From Arcuatula senhousia (Eukaryota > Mollusca > Bivalvia > Mytilida > Mytilidae), in assembly GCA_963971305.1 (NCBI GenBank), contig OZ020308.1, positions 39,523,275 through 39,587,274 of the forward strand: a stretch of 64,000 bases of DNA, given 5' to 3'. Shown piece after piece: positions 28,763 through 39,449 of the stretch (its first letter is position 1; each line of letters opens with the position of its first letter). The notes beneath the pieces were generated by a model. That model was not told where the DNA came from and ran no database searches. It was given only the letters and a program-made list of their open reading frames with translations. Both the position numbers and the translations under genes were made by a program.

Positions 28763-30158
28763 ATATGGCATTATTCTCATTAAAATTTTGAGAGTATATC
28801 TTGATTTTAGTCCTTGGTTTAATTGTTGAAAATAAAGCTGATATATTTGAGAATAACTTGTTTAAAAAAATTTGGGAAAAATATCAGTTATTAAGCATTA
28901 ATGCCCATAGCAACCAAACATGCTTATTTTTGAAAATATCGTCAATAACGTTATATTTTGTACAGCTGGTTATGCTGTATGTAACGCTAACAACGTTAAT
29001 AATTTCCCCGGAAGAAATAAAAATTACACAATATAGTATATTTCCCCGTATGTTAATCATAAAATTGTAATTTTTAGTCGGCTTGAATAGAAATGCAAGG
29101 CATTATAGCTTGCTATGCAAATGTTTAGCAAATTTTGATGATGTGTTTCCATGGACGCCATTATTGCAGATTTTTTCACGGAAATCTTCCAAATTTTCAC
29201 AAATATGTTTGAAATAGGCTAGATAATGACTTAAGCACAACAGAATACCAATTTTGTTACGAAAATACAAAATTCGATTCAAAACAAACGGGGAAAGAAT
29301 CTAACGTTATTGCAGGAAAATGTCCAAAAAAAAGAGCTTGATCAGAAAACGGCTTCCGTCTTAGAGCGTGCATTACTATGGTAAAACATTTAAAAAAATC
29401 ATAATATCCGGTATTCCTCAAGTGGTTACATACTCAAGAAGAGAAAAATGCAACTCATGTTAAATTTTCAAAAAATGCAAAAGCATTATGGTAGTACTCC
29501 ACAATTAAGATTTTTTCACAGTATTGTTTTCGTATGTGGCCCCTGTGAACTTTTTTGTTAAATGAAAATATTGATTTGTTTTGGTCTTAAAACAAATCAA
29601 ATAAAAAATCTGGACCCGTTATATAAAAATTACGATCCACGGTTATTGTTTTAAAGAATAATTTCGAAAAAATCAATACCAATGATCATAAAGCGTCGCT
29701 TCCGGCTGTGCATGGTGACCAGCGGATAGGCTTAAAATTAAATGTGCTATTTTAGATTTTTAAGTTTGAACAATTTTAGCGGAAAAAAGAGCCGAAGTCG
29801 GATAGGTTTATTTGGTCTTAAAAGAAAGGACTGTTTTCGGGCTTTCATTTCATACATGTTACGTTTCACCTGAACCGAAAGCTCGACTACTGGCAACGTT
29901 CAAAAAAAGGACAAAACCCCGATTTTTGCGTATTTTTGTCCCCAAATTTTTGACAAATGTTAAGAGTTGCTAGGGGCAACGAGTACAACAAAGAAACCAA
30001 ATACGGCACTAAACACGACTAAACATGCCCGGAAATTGGAACACCATCTAGTTTAAACTGCAAATAGCAGTTTAAGCGATTACAAGAACCCGGGACAAAA
30101 TAGTCAACGTCGAGCACATGCAAAAATGAGCTAAATAAATTAATTGTGGAGTACTACC
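28763..30158 (+). repeat. Right-most, diverged satellite unit and array border
   Basis: This last unit carries substitutions not seen in most other copies (for example CCCGGAAATTGG instead of CCCGGAGTTTGG, CTTAAAATTAAATG, GATTTGTTTTGG). Such decay is expected at the edge of a satellite, where homogenisation is weaker. The array stops after GTGGAGTACTACC, the outer end of E. From 30159 the sequence is retroelement 3' DNA. Confidence 0.85.
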
Positions 30159-31095
30159 TAAGCAGTTCCTGCTTGCTATAGCACACTCGCGATCGTCGCG
30201 TTGCCAATAGTCCATTCAGCGTTTCAAATCCGGTACAGGAAGACAAAACAACACCCTATGATAACCCAACATCTGCACTCATCTGAGAGATCGAAATCCC
30301 ATATTTGTCTATAAGTGCATGATGTCTTCCGTAAAATTTCTTCAGTGAAGACAGCAACCGAGGAGCAACATAACCCTGTGTGAGCAATTTTTGCGTCAGA
30401 CGTGTCGCTCTGCTAAGGAAATCGATGCAAGTCCCGCACGCTCTGGAGTAACGAATCAATTGAGATACGTAAACTCCATAAGCTGGAGCGGACGGAATGT
30501 TGCTACACAAGAAGGGAAAGTTAACGATTTGAAATTTGAAGTCATCACGTTTGTCATAGAGCCTTGTTGAAAGTCTTCCTTGTGAGTCAATTTCTAGATG
30601 TAGATCTAAATATTAAGCAGACTTCCTAGAATCCGTTGTGTCCTTTATCTCAAGCTCCTGGGGATATATGAGATGGAGAAAGTCACCTAATCGAGAATTG
30701 TTTAGTGAAAGGACATTATCAATATAACGGAACGTGAGGTTGAAAGAGAGAGCTAGTCTATGGTTTTTTTGTCTAGAAGAGATTGTAAGAAGTCTGCTTC
30801 ATATGAATGAAGAAACAAATCAGCAAGCAAAGGTGCACAATTAGAGCCCATTGGAATCCCTATTGTTTGCTGAAAAACACGTCCACCAAACTGAACAAAT
30901 ATGTTGTCAATAAAAAAGTTGAGCATGTCGATTATTTGGTCTTCTGTAAATTTGTTCTTTTTCTTAGACTGACTCATTATTGACAAAGTAAGTCTTGGTA
31001 TAATCGACTACAAGAAATTTGTACCTGAGTTCTGGAATAAAACTAATACACTGTAAAAATGAGAGTTCTAAGCTGTTGAAATTAAAGTCCTGGAT
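30159..31095 (-). pseudogene. Reverse-transcriptase pseudogene, copy A
   Basis: Minus-strand translation shows a reverse-transcriptase fragment: IGIPMGSNCAPLLADLF (fingers/palm region) encoded near 30850, the catalytic block at 30715-30726, and the downstream block AYGVYVSQLIRYSRAC near 30470, ending in a stop near 30258. Defects: a frameshift near 30750, a TAA stop at 30613-30615, and YIDN where active enzymes have YIDD. More degraded upstream sequence is recognisable to about 31095. The element class is uncertain; the GIPMG and Y-I-D-D spacing resembles reverse transcriptases of Penelope-like or related non-LTR elements. The satellite array cuts it off about 100 bp past the ORF stop. Related fragments occur at 42460, 46870 and 54100. 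Confidence 0.8.
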
Positions 31096-31177
31096 ACATG
31101 AACGTTCATATATTTATTGTATTGATAAAGTCCAACAAACATATTAAAAACACAGTAAACATATTTACAAATACGTA

Positions 31178-31194
31178 ACCGCTCACGGAGCGGT
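31178..31194. other. Short GC-rich hairpin
   Basis: ACCGCTC-ACG-GAGCGGT, a perfect 7-bp stem with a 3-base loop, next to the 5' end of the reverse-transcriptase relic. No T-tract follows. The role is unknown. Confidence 0.5.
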
Positions 31195-31369
31195 GTAAAC
31201 CCTGAAGCCTACATTTTGGCGTCTGACCACCAACTCTTAAGTTAAAAAAAACTGACATTTACAAACTCCAAACTCCCATAAAACGTAATGTTAGCACCTT
31301 TTACTAAAAAGCCTTAGCGACGGATTAAGAAATTAAAAGATCAAAAGAGAGGATTCAAAATAGGTACAT

Positions 31370-31830
31370 AGTAGGTGAGAAAAAAGGGGTCACAAAAATA
31401 ATTCTCAATTTTGTATCCGCTATTTGACAAGAACAAACATGCAAAATAAATTTTCAAAATCGGACTACAATTAAAAATGTATTGATTTTAGCCCCTTTTG
31501 ACCCCTAATTATGTAATAGTGGAAAAAGGGGGTGGCAAAAATTATTTCTCAATATTGTATCCGCTATTTGACAAGAACAAACATGCAAAAAAAATGTTGA
31601 AAATCGTACCACAAATAAAAGTTTCGATTTTGGCCCCTTATTACGTAATAGGGGGAAAAAGGGGGGTCACAAAAAGTAATTCTTAATTTTGGATCCGCTA
31701 TTTGACAAGACAAACATGCAAAAAATAATTTCAAAATCGGACCACAAATAAAAAAGTTTCGATTTTGGCTCCTTTTGACCCCTAATTACATAACTGGGAA
31801 AAGGGGGGCGCAAAAGTTCATCAGGTTCAA
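31370..31830 (+). repeat. Three diverged ~140-bp tandem units
   Basis: The block ATCCGCTATTTGACAAGA recurs near 31415, 31558 and 31693, each followed by AAACATGC, an A-rich stretch, and a pyrimidine-rich segment ending in a run of G. A single relative lies at 58324. The 62-codon frame here is a by-product of the repeat. Confidence 0.75.
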
Positions 31831-31834
31831 TTTT

Positions 31835-32536
31835 TGTCTTGCCTGCGAAGCAGAGCGGGACATAGGTGTTACTTTACCGGCGGCGGCGACGGCGGCGTTA
31901 ACTTTTTTAAAAAGTTTTATGAGCACCTCCATATCTCAAGAACTATAGGTCCTGGGTTGATGAAACTTGGTATGCATATGCCCCAGTAGTAGCTTAGCAC
32001 AGTTGCATCCCCATCTTTTGACCTTGATTTTCCGGTTGAGTGACTTTGACAATTTTTAATACATATAATAGCAATGAAAAAGTTTTGCGAGCACCTCCAT
32101 ATCTTAAGAACTATAGGTCCTAGGTTGATGAAACTTGGTATGCATATGCCCCAGTAGTAGCTTAGCACAGTTGCATCCCCATCTTTTGACCTTGACCTTG
32201 ATTTTCCGGTTGAGTGACTTTGACAATTTTCAATACATATAATAGCAATGAAAAAGTTTTGCGAGCACCTCCATATCTCAAGAACTATAGGTCCTAGGTT
32301 GATGAAACTTGGTATGCATATGCCTCAGTAGTAGCTTAGCACAGTTGCATCCCCATCTTTTGACCTTGACCTTGATTTTTCGGTTGAGTGACTTTGATTA
32401 TTTTTATTGCATATATTTGCAATGTTTAAGTTCTATAAACATCTTTTGATCTCAGAAACTGAAAATCCATGTAAATTCAAAATATAGTTGAAGTAAGAAA
32501 GAATAATTGTTTCTGATGGTGCCGGCAGGCGAGACA
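31835..32536. mobile_element. GTCTCGCCTGC cassette, copy 1 (internal 168-174-bp repeats)
   Basis: Left end TGTCTTGCCTGCGAAGC, right end GCAGGCGAGACA, giving inverted ends of about 11-12 bp. A GC-rich (CGG)n-like stretch follows the left end. Inside are three tandem units starting GAGCACCTCCAT at 31921, 32089 and 32263. The 83-codon minus-strand frame reads through these repeats and is not a gene. Copies 2 and 3 are at 48199 and 48862. Confidence 0.8.
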
Positions 32537-33000
32537 TACTTTAGTGTTAACTCTTGTTTATTGTTAGAAACATTCTTGACAAATTTCACAGCAATAGGCC
32601 AACTAGGATTAAAGTTATAGTGAAAACAAATACAATATTTGATTTTTTCCCCTTTGGGCCCCTTATTTTGAAACAAAATAAAGGGGGACCCTATAAATCA
32701 ATCCCATTCATCCTTTTATGGTAAGGAACATAATTGCCAAATTACAAAGCAATGGGATAACTAGAACTAAAGTTAACGTGCCAACAAATATAAAAGTAGC
32801 TTTTTGGCCCCTAATTTTGAAACAAAAATGGGGGGACCCCCAAAATCAATCCCATTCATCCTTTAATGGTAAGGAACATCATTGTCAAATTTCATAGCAA
32901 TCGGATAATTTGAATTGAAGTTATTGTGGTAACACTTGAGTTAACAGACGCCGCGGACGACGACAGCATCATACCATTATACGTACGTTATTGTTGCGGT
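32537..33000 (+). repeat. Degenerate dispersed repeat, two units
   Basis: Blocks containing CAATCCCATTCATCCTTT recur at about 32700 and 32840, each preceded by a GGCCCCT...GGGGGACC segment. Related sequence appears at 58470-58610. No coding signal is visible. Confidence 0.6.
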
Positions 33001-33279
33001 CGTATAATATGTTTATCCAGAGAAAAGTTTTGTTAAAAAAATATGTTATCCAGAGAAAAGTTTTTTTTAATTCATTGGACTATTCAAATTGTTCTCTGCT
33101 CTAAAAATTAGGGAGAAACCATTTGATTTTTATTTGAGGGCTATGAATATTTTCTTCGTCCTGCATTTTCATTTTCAGAAACAAAACGAGCCAGGATTTT
33201 TTTCGCGTGGTAGTGCGCATTTCTTTATTTTTAAAGCTACTATAATTTCTAGCCAAAAACACTATCCTGCCTATTTTAT

Positions 33280-33605
33280 GCCATCACTATGCGTCCGTCG
33301 TCGTCCGTTAACAATTTCAAAAATCTTCTCCTCTGAAACCTTTGAACCAATTAAACTGAGGCTTTGCAGGAATAGTATATGACATGATGGCAACAAACGA
33401 TCCTCATTTTGAAATGATACGGTAAAAAACATGGCCGCCGTTGCTAAAAATAGAACATGGGGTAAAACAGCAATTTTTTTGCAAATAACTCAAAAACGGT
33501 GAGATATCAAAATTTTGGCAAGGGAAAAGTGATTAGCATGTCAAGATCTGCCTACCCTGAAATTTTGAAGAAATTCCAACAAACAATGTGGGAGTTATTG
33601 TCCCT
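33280..33605 (+). repeat. Partial copy of the TTTAGCTCACC family
   Basis: Contains GTCCGTCGTCGTCCGTTAAC followed by ATCTTCTCCTCTGAAAC and a body shared with the complete element at 43590-43986. The terminal repeats are missing here. The 97-codon frame at 33089 overlaps it and looks accidental. Confidence 0.6.
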
Positions 33606-33639
33606 TTTCTTGATTTTATCTGCGTTTTGCACTGATTTT

Positions 33640-35005
33640 TTCATATAACTAAATAGCTATATAAGATATTGAAGTTATTTCTATTGCATAATGTTAAGCT
33701 AATTAAGCTTTACAAAATTGTTTATTGGATCGAAATTGTCAGATGGCCCCTTGAATGCAAAACATAGTGGTTTTAGCCTTATAGATTGTGAATGATTGAA
33801 GATAGACAAATGGTTTTGCTTGCTTAAATGTTCGGTTAATTGAGCTCTACAAAATTGGGTGAGTGAGTGAGTGAGTGAGTTGGTGTTTTACGCCCGTGCA
33901 ACGCTATATAGATTATTTACAGGCGATGAACATGAAAAGGATGATAAAATGAACATGAAATGATGATGATAAATGAAAAATGGGGATGGGGTGGGAAACA
34001 AAGGACCGGTAAATTTTGAAGAACCACAGGAAAAGGGGAGAGGTGGGTAGGGGCGGAAAATTTAGCCTATGTGGTGCACTTCTTGGCGGTCCACAAAGGG
34101 GTCTTTTACGTGCATGAAGCGTGGCACTCTTCACACACGTTGGCCCACTATGGTCGGCGGTCAGGGTTTCCGTATTATAGACCTGACAACCCCCGCGGAC
34201 GAGGGCTACCCTATTCAGCCACCTAGGGTACACACTTGGTCGCTCTGTGGGCTGAGCACTGACCCGACGTCAGAATCCCAAGACCCTTAGTCGCCTCTTA
34301 CGACAAGCTAGGCTCTGCTGCGGGCCTATTCGCCACCCGGGCCCCGCACGGGACTCTACAAAATTGTCCATAATGTCAAAATTGTCAGATGACCCCTTAT
34401 AGGAGTTATGACCCCTTAAAAGCCAAAATAGATTTTGCCTTATAGATTGTGAACAAAAGTAGATAGAGAAAAGGTTTTGCTTGCTTTAATATTCAGGTAA
34501 TTGAGACCTACAAAATTGTCACATAGTTCGAAATTGTCATATGACCCCGTAGTGGGGTTATGGCCCCTTAAACAGCAAAATAGTTGTTTAAGCTTTAAAG
34601 TATGTGAACAATAGGAGATAAGGAAAATGTTTTGCTTACTTAAATGTTCAGCTAATTGAGATTTACCAATTTTCAATTCGGTAAAGATTGTCAGATTACC
34701 CAATATGGGTGTTTTGGCCCCTTAAACGCCAAAATAGTTGTTATAGCTTTATAGTTTGTGAAATATAGGAGATAGGGAAAAAGTTTTGCTCACTTAAATG
34801 TTAAGCTAATTAAGCTCTACAAAATTGTCCATTAGGTCAAATTGTCAGATGATGGTCCCTTTAATTAAAAGCCAAAAATAATGGGGGTTTTTTTGCCTTG
34901 TAGATTGTGAACGGTAGTAGATAGAGAAAAAGGTTTTGCTTGCTTAAATGTTCAGTTAATTGAACTCTACAAAATTGTTCATCAGGCCAAAATTGTCAGA
35001 TGACC
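33640..35005 (+). repeat. ~150-bp tandem repeat block, split by a SINE
   Basis: Units carrying TACAAAATTG, AAATTGTCAGATGA, TATAGATTGTGAA and GGTTTTGCTTGCTTAAATG recur about every 150-180 bp before and after the SINE at 33858-34353. At least six diverged units are visible. No gene is supported. Confidence 0.75.
33858..34353 (-). mobile_element. SINE-like retroposon with 13-bp target duplication
   Basis: Flanked by perfect direct repeats CTCTACAAAATTG at 33845-33857 and 34354-34366. On the minus strand the 496-bp body begins in GC-rich sequence and ends in a (TCAC)n tail, seen on the plus strand as (GTGA)n at 33859-33880. A long target duplication plus a simple-sequence tail is the signature of target-primed reverse transcription, and the size fits a SINE. 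The minus-strand body contains TCGTAAGAGGCGACTAAGGG, also seen at 53600. The 106- and 73-codon frames here lie within it and are not genes. The polymerase III head was not recognised. Confidence 0.82.
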
Positions 35006-35007
35006 AT

Positions 35008-35201
35008 TACTGTGAACCAACTTTTTTCGCGAGCGATTTATAATCGCGGATTTTGCGAGGAACAGAAACTCGCGAAAATAAATCGTCGCGATTTTAATCA
35101 TTTTCATAGTTGATAAATTGCTTTTACGACAAATCGCGAAATAGCTCTATGACACTTAAACGCGAAATATTGTAGTCGCGAAAATAAATTGGTTTACAGT
35201 A
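35008..35201. mobile_element. 194-bp MITE, TA-flanked
   Basis: Starts TACTGTGAACCAA and ends TTGGTTTACAGTA. The symmetry continues inward through TCGCGA-type motifs that also recur internally. The terminal TA at both ends fits the TA target duplication of Tc1/mariner elements. It lies in the ~150-bp tandem block and has no coding capacity. Confidence 0.8.
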
Positions 35202-35700
35202 TAGGAGTTGAAGCACCCTTAAATGCCAAAAAAGTGGATTGTATGTGAAAGATTGTGTACCACATTTGATTGCTTAAATAATCAGCTTAGTAGAGCTTTC
35301 CAATAGCTTTCTGTAATGACGGGCTGTGGCAATGCATTAAGCAAGGTGTGCGATTCAGGCTCCTGGGACCCTCTTATTTTAATTCAAAGAACTGCCCTGC
35401 CTTTTTATTTTTAACTTTTTGTCATCCTGCCTTTTTATTTATAATTTCACCATAGCCCCTATCCCCCGTAAAAATCAAATGGTCGCCCCCTAAGAACTTT
35501 TCCTTCAATGAATTCTTTGGTTGTCGACCCTCTAATCTTTTTATTCTAATGCTGTTATTGAGACGTACATATTTTACTCCTTGAAATATACAGCATAATC
35601 AATTTAACCGTTCTATACTTTTTATAGTGAGTATTTTGTATGTCTACTATTTCGGATGAGTTATCTTTATTCGTACCACTGACTTCCGTGTCGTCAGTAT
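35202..35700. other. Non-coding stretch
   Basis: AT-rich. The only recognisable piece is a fragment around 35350-35385 (GATTCAGGCTCCTGGGACCC) related to the left end of the repeat at 47873. Nothing else can be supported. Confidence 0.5.
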
Positions 35701-36215
35701 TGATTTTTTTTATGCCCTGCCAACTTTAGTTTTTGGGTCTGTTCGTCTGCCCGTCCTTCCATCCGTCACACTTTAGTTTTCCGAACTTTTTTACATTCTT
35801 GCATGTATTCAAAAGATTTTTGGTATGCGAGTCTACCATGATGAGTTACAAGTCAAGTTTAGAGTTTCGTTCCGGTCCACCGATTTTTACCTAAATTACG
35901 GTAAACAAACGGTTGAACATAAAACATTTTGTAAAAATAACAGTTTTCCGCTATTTTGTTCCACATCCTTGCATATATTCTAAAGATTTTTGGTATGTGA
36001 GTTTACCGTGATGAGTTACAGGTCAAGTGTGAAAGTCCACTGATTATGACCTAAATTACGGCCCTTGAACTTTTTGTTAAAATATCTTTTTTTTCACATC
36101 CTTGCATATATTCGAAGATTTTTGTGCCCTGCCAACTTTGTTTGGGGGAGCATATAGTTTTCCGATCCGTTCGTCTTTCCGTCCGTCAGATCAAGTTGGA
36201 GTTTCGTTCCGGTCC
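35700..36215 (+). repeat. ~140-170-bp tandem repeat cassette with GTCCGTC head
   Basis: CTTGCATGTATTC or CTTGCATATATTC occurs near 35794, 35965 and 36102, followed by AAGATTTTTGGTATG and a CATGATGAGTTACA-like block. TGCCCTGCCAACTTT with a pyrimidine-rich GTCCGTC stretch appears at both ends (about 35712 and 36126). It belongs to the same architectural class as the cassettes at 31835 and 39450. Confidence 0.65.
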
Positions 36216-36264
36216 GGTGATATTTGCCAGTGGTGCATGAGAGTCATCTTGACACATTTCCTTG

Positions 36265-36318
36265 TTGGTTTTGTTTTTTGGTTTTTTTTTGTTTTTTTTT
36301 GTTTTTTTTTTTTTGGCT
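36265..36318 (+). repeat. T-rich low-complexity tract
   Basis: Runs of T interrupted by single or paired G, about 54 bp. The small frames on both strands here are artefacts of the tract. Confidence 0.9.
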
Positions 36319-36424
36319 TTTAGAAACAACAAATCTAAGTCTGTTATCACTTCCACCGTTTCTTCTGGTCTCATGCAACTTTCAAAAATGATTTAAATAT
36401 AAGTGTTTAGCTTATTTTATGTAA

Positions 36425-36530
36425 AGTGAGGTGGTATATTACGCCCTTGCAACGATATACAGACGATGAACATGAAAAGGGTGATAAAATGTACATGAAA
36501 TGATGATGATGATGATGATAAAACAATTGG
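36425..36530 (-). mobile_element. SINE 3' fragment, minus orientation
   Basis: Matches the tail half of the SINE at 33858 in the same orientation: TACGCCC.TGCAACGATATA, GATGAACATGAAAAGG, then a (GAT)n stretch. The 5' half is absent. Confidence 0.6.
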
Positions 36531-36639
36531 TGGATTGGGAAACTAAGGGTTCTGTTGATATAAGATTTTTTTTAGCCACTTTCATTTGCATTTTAAGGGC
36601 ATATATGTATTTTGTAAGTCCCGATTTTCACTGGGGTCA

Positions 36640-36990
36640 GGCCTCTTTGCCCACAAAGCGACTAGAATGTGTGCCCCAGATGGTTGAATGGGGAAGCCCT
36701 GACAATGAATGCCGGGGTCGGTAGGCTATAATGCAGAAAACCTGACCCCGCACCATAGTGGTGCGCCGTGTTCGGGTAAAATGTCACGTTCATCGCACGT
36801 TTAAGAAACCTAGCCTGTTCCTGGTCTCGGTAAGAGTAGGACCCGTTGGGTCCTCATGCAGGAGGCTAATACCCAGTCCCTACCTATCACTCCTTTTTCC
36901 AGCGGCAGTCAAAACTTCATCATCATTTCATGTTAATTGTATCACCACTTTCATCTTTATCTCTAGGATATAGCCGAAATCATGCTGCTT
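36640..36990 (+). mobile_element. SINE-like copy, plus orientation
   Basis: ACCATAGTGGTGCGCCGTGT, AGTAGGACCCGT and CATGCAGGAGGC, ending ATAGCCGAAATCATGCTGCT-TGGGAGTAAAG, match the intact copy at 55950-56277. With the fragment at 36425 it forms an inverted pair. No clear target duplication was found. Confidence 0.65.
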
Positions 36991-38150
36991 GGGAGTAAAG
37001 AAAAACCGTTAACTAGTTATTTTTCAGACACACGTAGCAATGACGAAGGTGGGTCGTGTCGATGACGATTTGGGTACTACAAAATATAATAGTGACCGGA
37101 ATGACTGGTACTCATTCAACTCAAAAGTTAAAAACTCCAATGCACAGAAAAGTAAGTAAAAGTGACACAAGTCTATGGTACCAGTAATAATTGGAACCTC
37201 TCGAAGCTGATCAATAAACTCTATTTATGAGCATAACAGGATATTTATCCAAAAAATCATGTATTTGTTATTTAAAGTAATAATAAAGCAGTTTTGGGAA
37301 AAAAATTGCGATGTAAAAATAATCACTTAACTGTTGCATAATCATAAAATTCGAGCTTTCGCGCTTTTATGAAGACGAAAATTTGCGTGTACCGGCTAGA
37401 AATTTAGCTAATTTTTGAAAGAAGTTTGATACCAATGGCCACTTATTAACTTTCGTGAACAACGTTCCGATTTTTACCGAACACATCAAAACAAACAAAA
37501 ATGTATTTTGAAGTAAGAGCATGCGAAGCTCTGGGTTTAATATAACTTTATTTGACAAGTAAAACCTTTCCGCTATTAAGAAATAATGATTAAAAAGTGT
37601 TTTACATGTAAAAACTAACGATACACACGTACCTGTTTTTCTTTTATTGTGCTATATATTAACCGGGCCTATTTAATTGAAAACTCGATTAATTCAATGA
37701 CATAAGGTTCTCATTGGGGGGATTTCTAACCACTTTCTCTTGTTATTGGTATCATTTTAAAGGGGAACGGGGTAAGGAATAAGCAAAACAGTTACAAAAG
37801 CCATATGCAGAACATACCTTTTCAGACCACGTTTGTATACATCCATTTGCTAAAGTATTTTTAGATGGGCTTGCGCGGGCACTTCCGAGTGAGTTCAAAC
37901 TTGGGTCGTATGCATCTAGTTTGCATAATACAACTCGGGAAGCAAATGATTGTTAAAGACCATTTTTTTGTTAAATTCTGCAAAAATCCCACTGTTTAAT
38001 GGACTTTTTGTAGCTTTAATAAAAGTTTATACTAACGATTCATATTTTTAAAGCTTAAAATGACTGTTAAAATTTTTATGATTTTTTGATTTATTATTAC
38101 TTTAACAGTTGTATTTATTGATATTTGAATTTCAGAAATATATAGATACT
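36991..38150. other. Gene-free stretch
   Basis: AT-rich sequence with short scattered frames (the largest is 63 codons) and no recognisable domain, RNA gene or repeat ends. Confidence 0.5.
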
Positions 38151-38164
38151 CTCCTATATATTGA

Positions 38165-39190
38165 TTATGTCTGCTCCCACTTTTGTGGGGAAAAATAATG
38201 TTTTTGTCGTGTCCGTCCGTCACAAAATTGGCAGCACAACTCATCTGAAACTATTGAACGGAATTGAATGAAACTTGGTATATAGGAAGGACACCATATG
38301 CAGTTATGCATATGAGCAGGAAATTTTGATCCTCAAATTTTAATTAGTGAACTTAAAAAAATTTGCTGAAAATCCTCATTGTCATCTTTTCAGCGCAAAT
38401 CCTCTGAAATTACTGAACGGAATTAAATGAAAGGACTAGAGCCACGAACCCCCATATTTGGCCCTGTTAATACTCAAATATCAAAATTGGTTTGTTTTAC
38501 ACCAAAATTTGTGTATGTACAGCTGGATGTCTGTGTTAAAAGAGAAAAGATTTGATTGTGGTGTATAAATGAATTTTCAAGTACCCTAACCCTTCAAAAA
38601 TTGCCTAAATCAGAGATTTTTCACTTTTTGGCCAAAATGACTTGTGTTTCAGTCCCAAATATGTGATTTTCTATGTGGCGCCACCCCTCACCCATCGAAT
38701 TTTTCGTTGAAATATGAAGAAAATAATGTATTTATAAAATTTGAGCAAAAATATTTATGGGCGAGGGATGGCGCCAATGTCATTTTCACCAAAAACCAGG
38801 TAGAAAATAGTGAAATTTAGCTGAAATTAGCATATTTTCAATTTTAGCGTCATTTTATGACGTCATGACAACGTCACAAGTACAGAAAACTTTAAAATTG
38901 ATTTTGTTTTGTAACAAGTAATCATTCTAGACAACGTGGCCACAAAAATCTTATCTTACAAATGAATTTGAAAAAATGGCCCGATTCAGGGCCAAATATG
39001 AGGGCTTGTGGCTTTAGTCCTTTGATATATTGGAAGGACACCATATGTAGTTGTGCATAATATCAGGAAATTTTTATCCTCATTTTTTTGTGGGAGTTAT
39101 GGCCCTTTGAACTTAGAACTTTTTGCAGGCAAAAAACAAACTAACATAATTTATATCAACTTGTCAATGTCCCGATGATGGCTGCAATAT
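38165..39190 (+). repeat. Dispersed tandem-repeat cassette, interrupted by a MITE
   Basis: Units with ACTGAACGGAATT, ATATAGGAAGGACACCATATG and CAGGAAATTTTGATCCTCA are seen at about 38250 and, after the inserted MITE, at about 39024. A GTCCGTCCGTC stretch lies at the left end, as in the other cassettes. Confidence 0.65.
38430..39023. mobile_element. 594-bp MITE with ~37-bp terminal inverted repeats
   Basis: The first 37 bases (AAAGGACTAGAGCCAC...) and the inverse of the last 37 (AAAGGACTAAAGCCAC...) differ at only a few positions. TGA precedes and follows the element, a possible 3-bp target duplication. It lies in the middle of the repeat unit of the 38165 cassette, so it is the younger insertion. 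No transposase is encoded. Confidence 0.82.
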
Positions 39191-39449
39191 CGCCGACGGG
39201 ACATAAAGCAACCAACAATCAATCAATCAATTAATTTCATTTTGATTCACTTGGCTAGTTTACTTGTATTATTTGTCATTAAATTATCATCATAGATCTT
39301 GGAGCTACAGTGATACACGTAAGGGGGGTTTAATGATTTGGTACGAGCCGATATTATATATATCAACAAGAACTAAAGAGTACGTAATACCCCTCAGACC
39401 TTAGACCATAAACCAACAATGCCAGCTTACGCGTCAAAGAGTGAATGTT

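Larger units (their letters stand above)
1..30158 (+). repeat. Tandem array of a ~1396-bp two-module satellite
   Basis: Nearly identical head-to-tail units fill the first 30 kb; position 1 matches position 1397. Module I occurs 22 times and module E 20 times complete plus one partial copy at the left edge. E copies end at 173 (partial), 1569, 2965, 5077, 6474, 8646, 10044, 11431, 12803, 14200, 15597, 16984, 18356, 19752, 21139, 22511, 24631, 26018, 27390, 28762 and 30158. Unit lengths, in order, are 1396, 1396, 723, 1389, 2182 (with an insertion), 1387, 1398, 1387, 1372, 1397, 1397, 1387, 1372, 1396, 1387, 1372, 723, 1397, 1387, 1372, 1372 and the last unit. I see no credible gene in the unit: the recurring 89- and 74-codon open frames begin with TTG, not ATG. 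The array continues beyond the left edge. Confidence 0.97.

Noticed and set aside
1..30158. CRISPR array or ribosomal/histone gene cluster
   Set aside because: Units are 1.4 kb without short repeat-spacer pattern, and no rRNA, 5S, snRNA or histone sequence was recognised in the unit.
31917..32168. 83-codon frame with internal protein repeat (also 123 codons at 48935)
   Set aside because: The protein repeat mirrors the ~170-bp DNA repeat of a TIR cassette; other units carry stops.
33913..34290. 106- and 73-codon frames on opposite strands
   Set aside because: They lie within a SINE-like insertion with target duplications.
36186..36374. Lysine-rich 62-codon frame
   Set aside because: Translation of a T-rich low-complexity tract.
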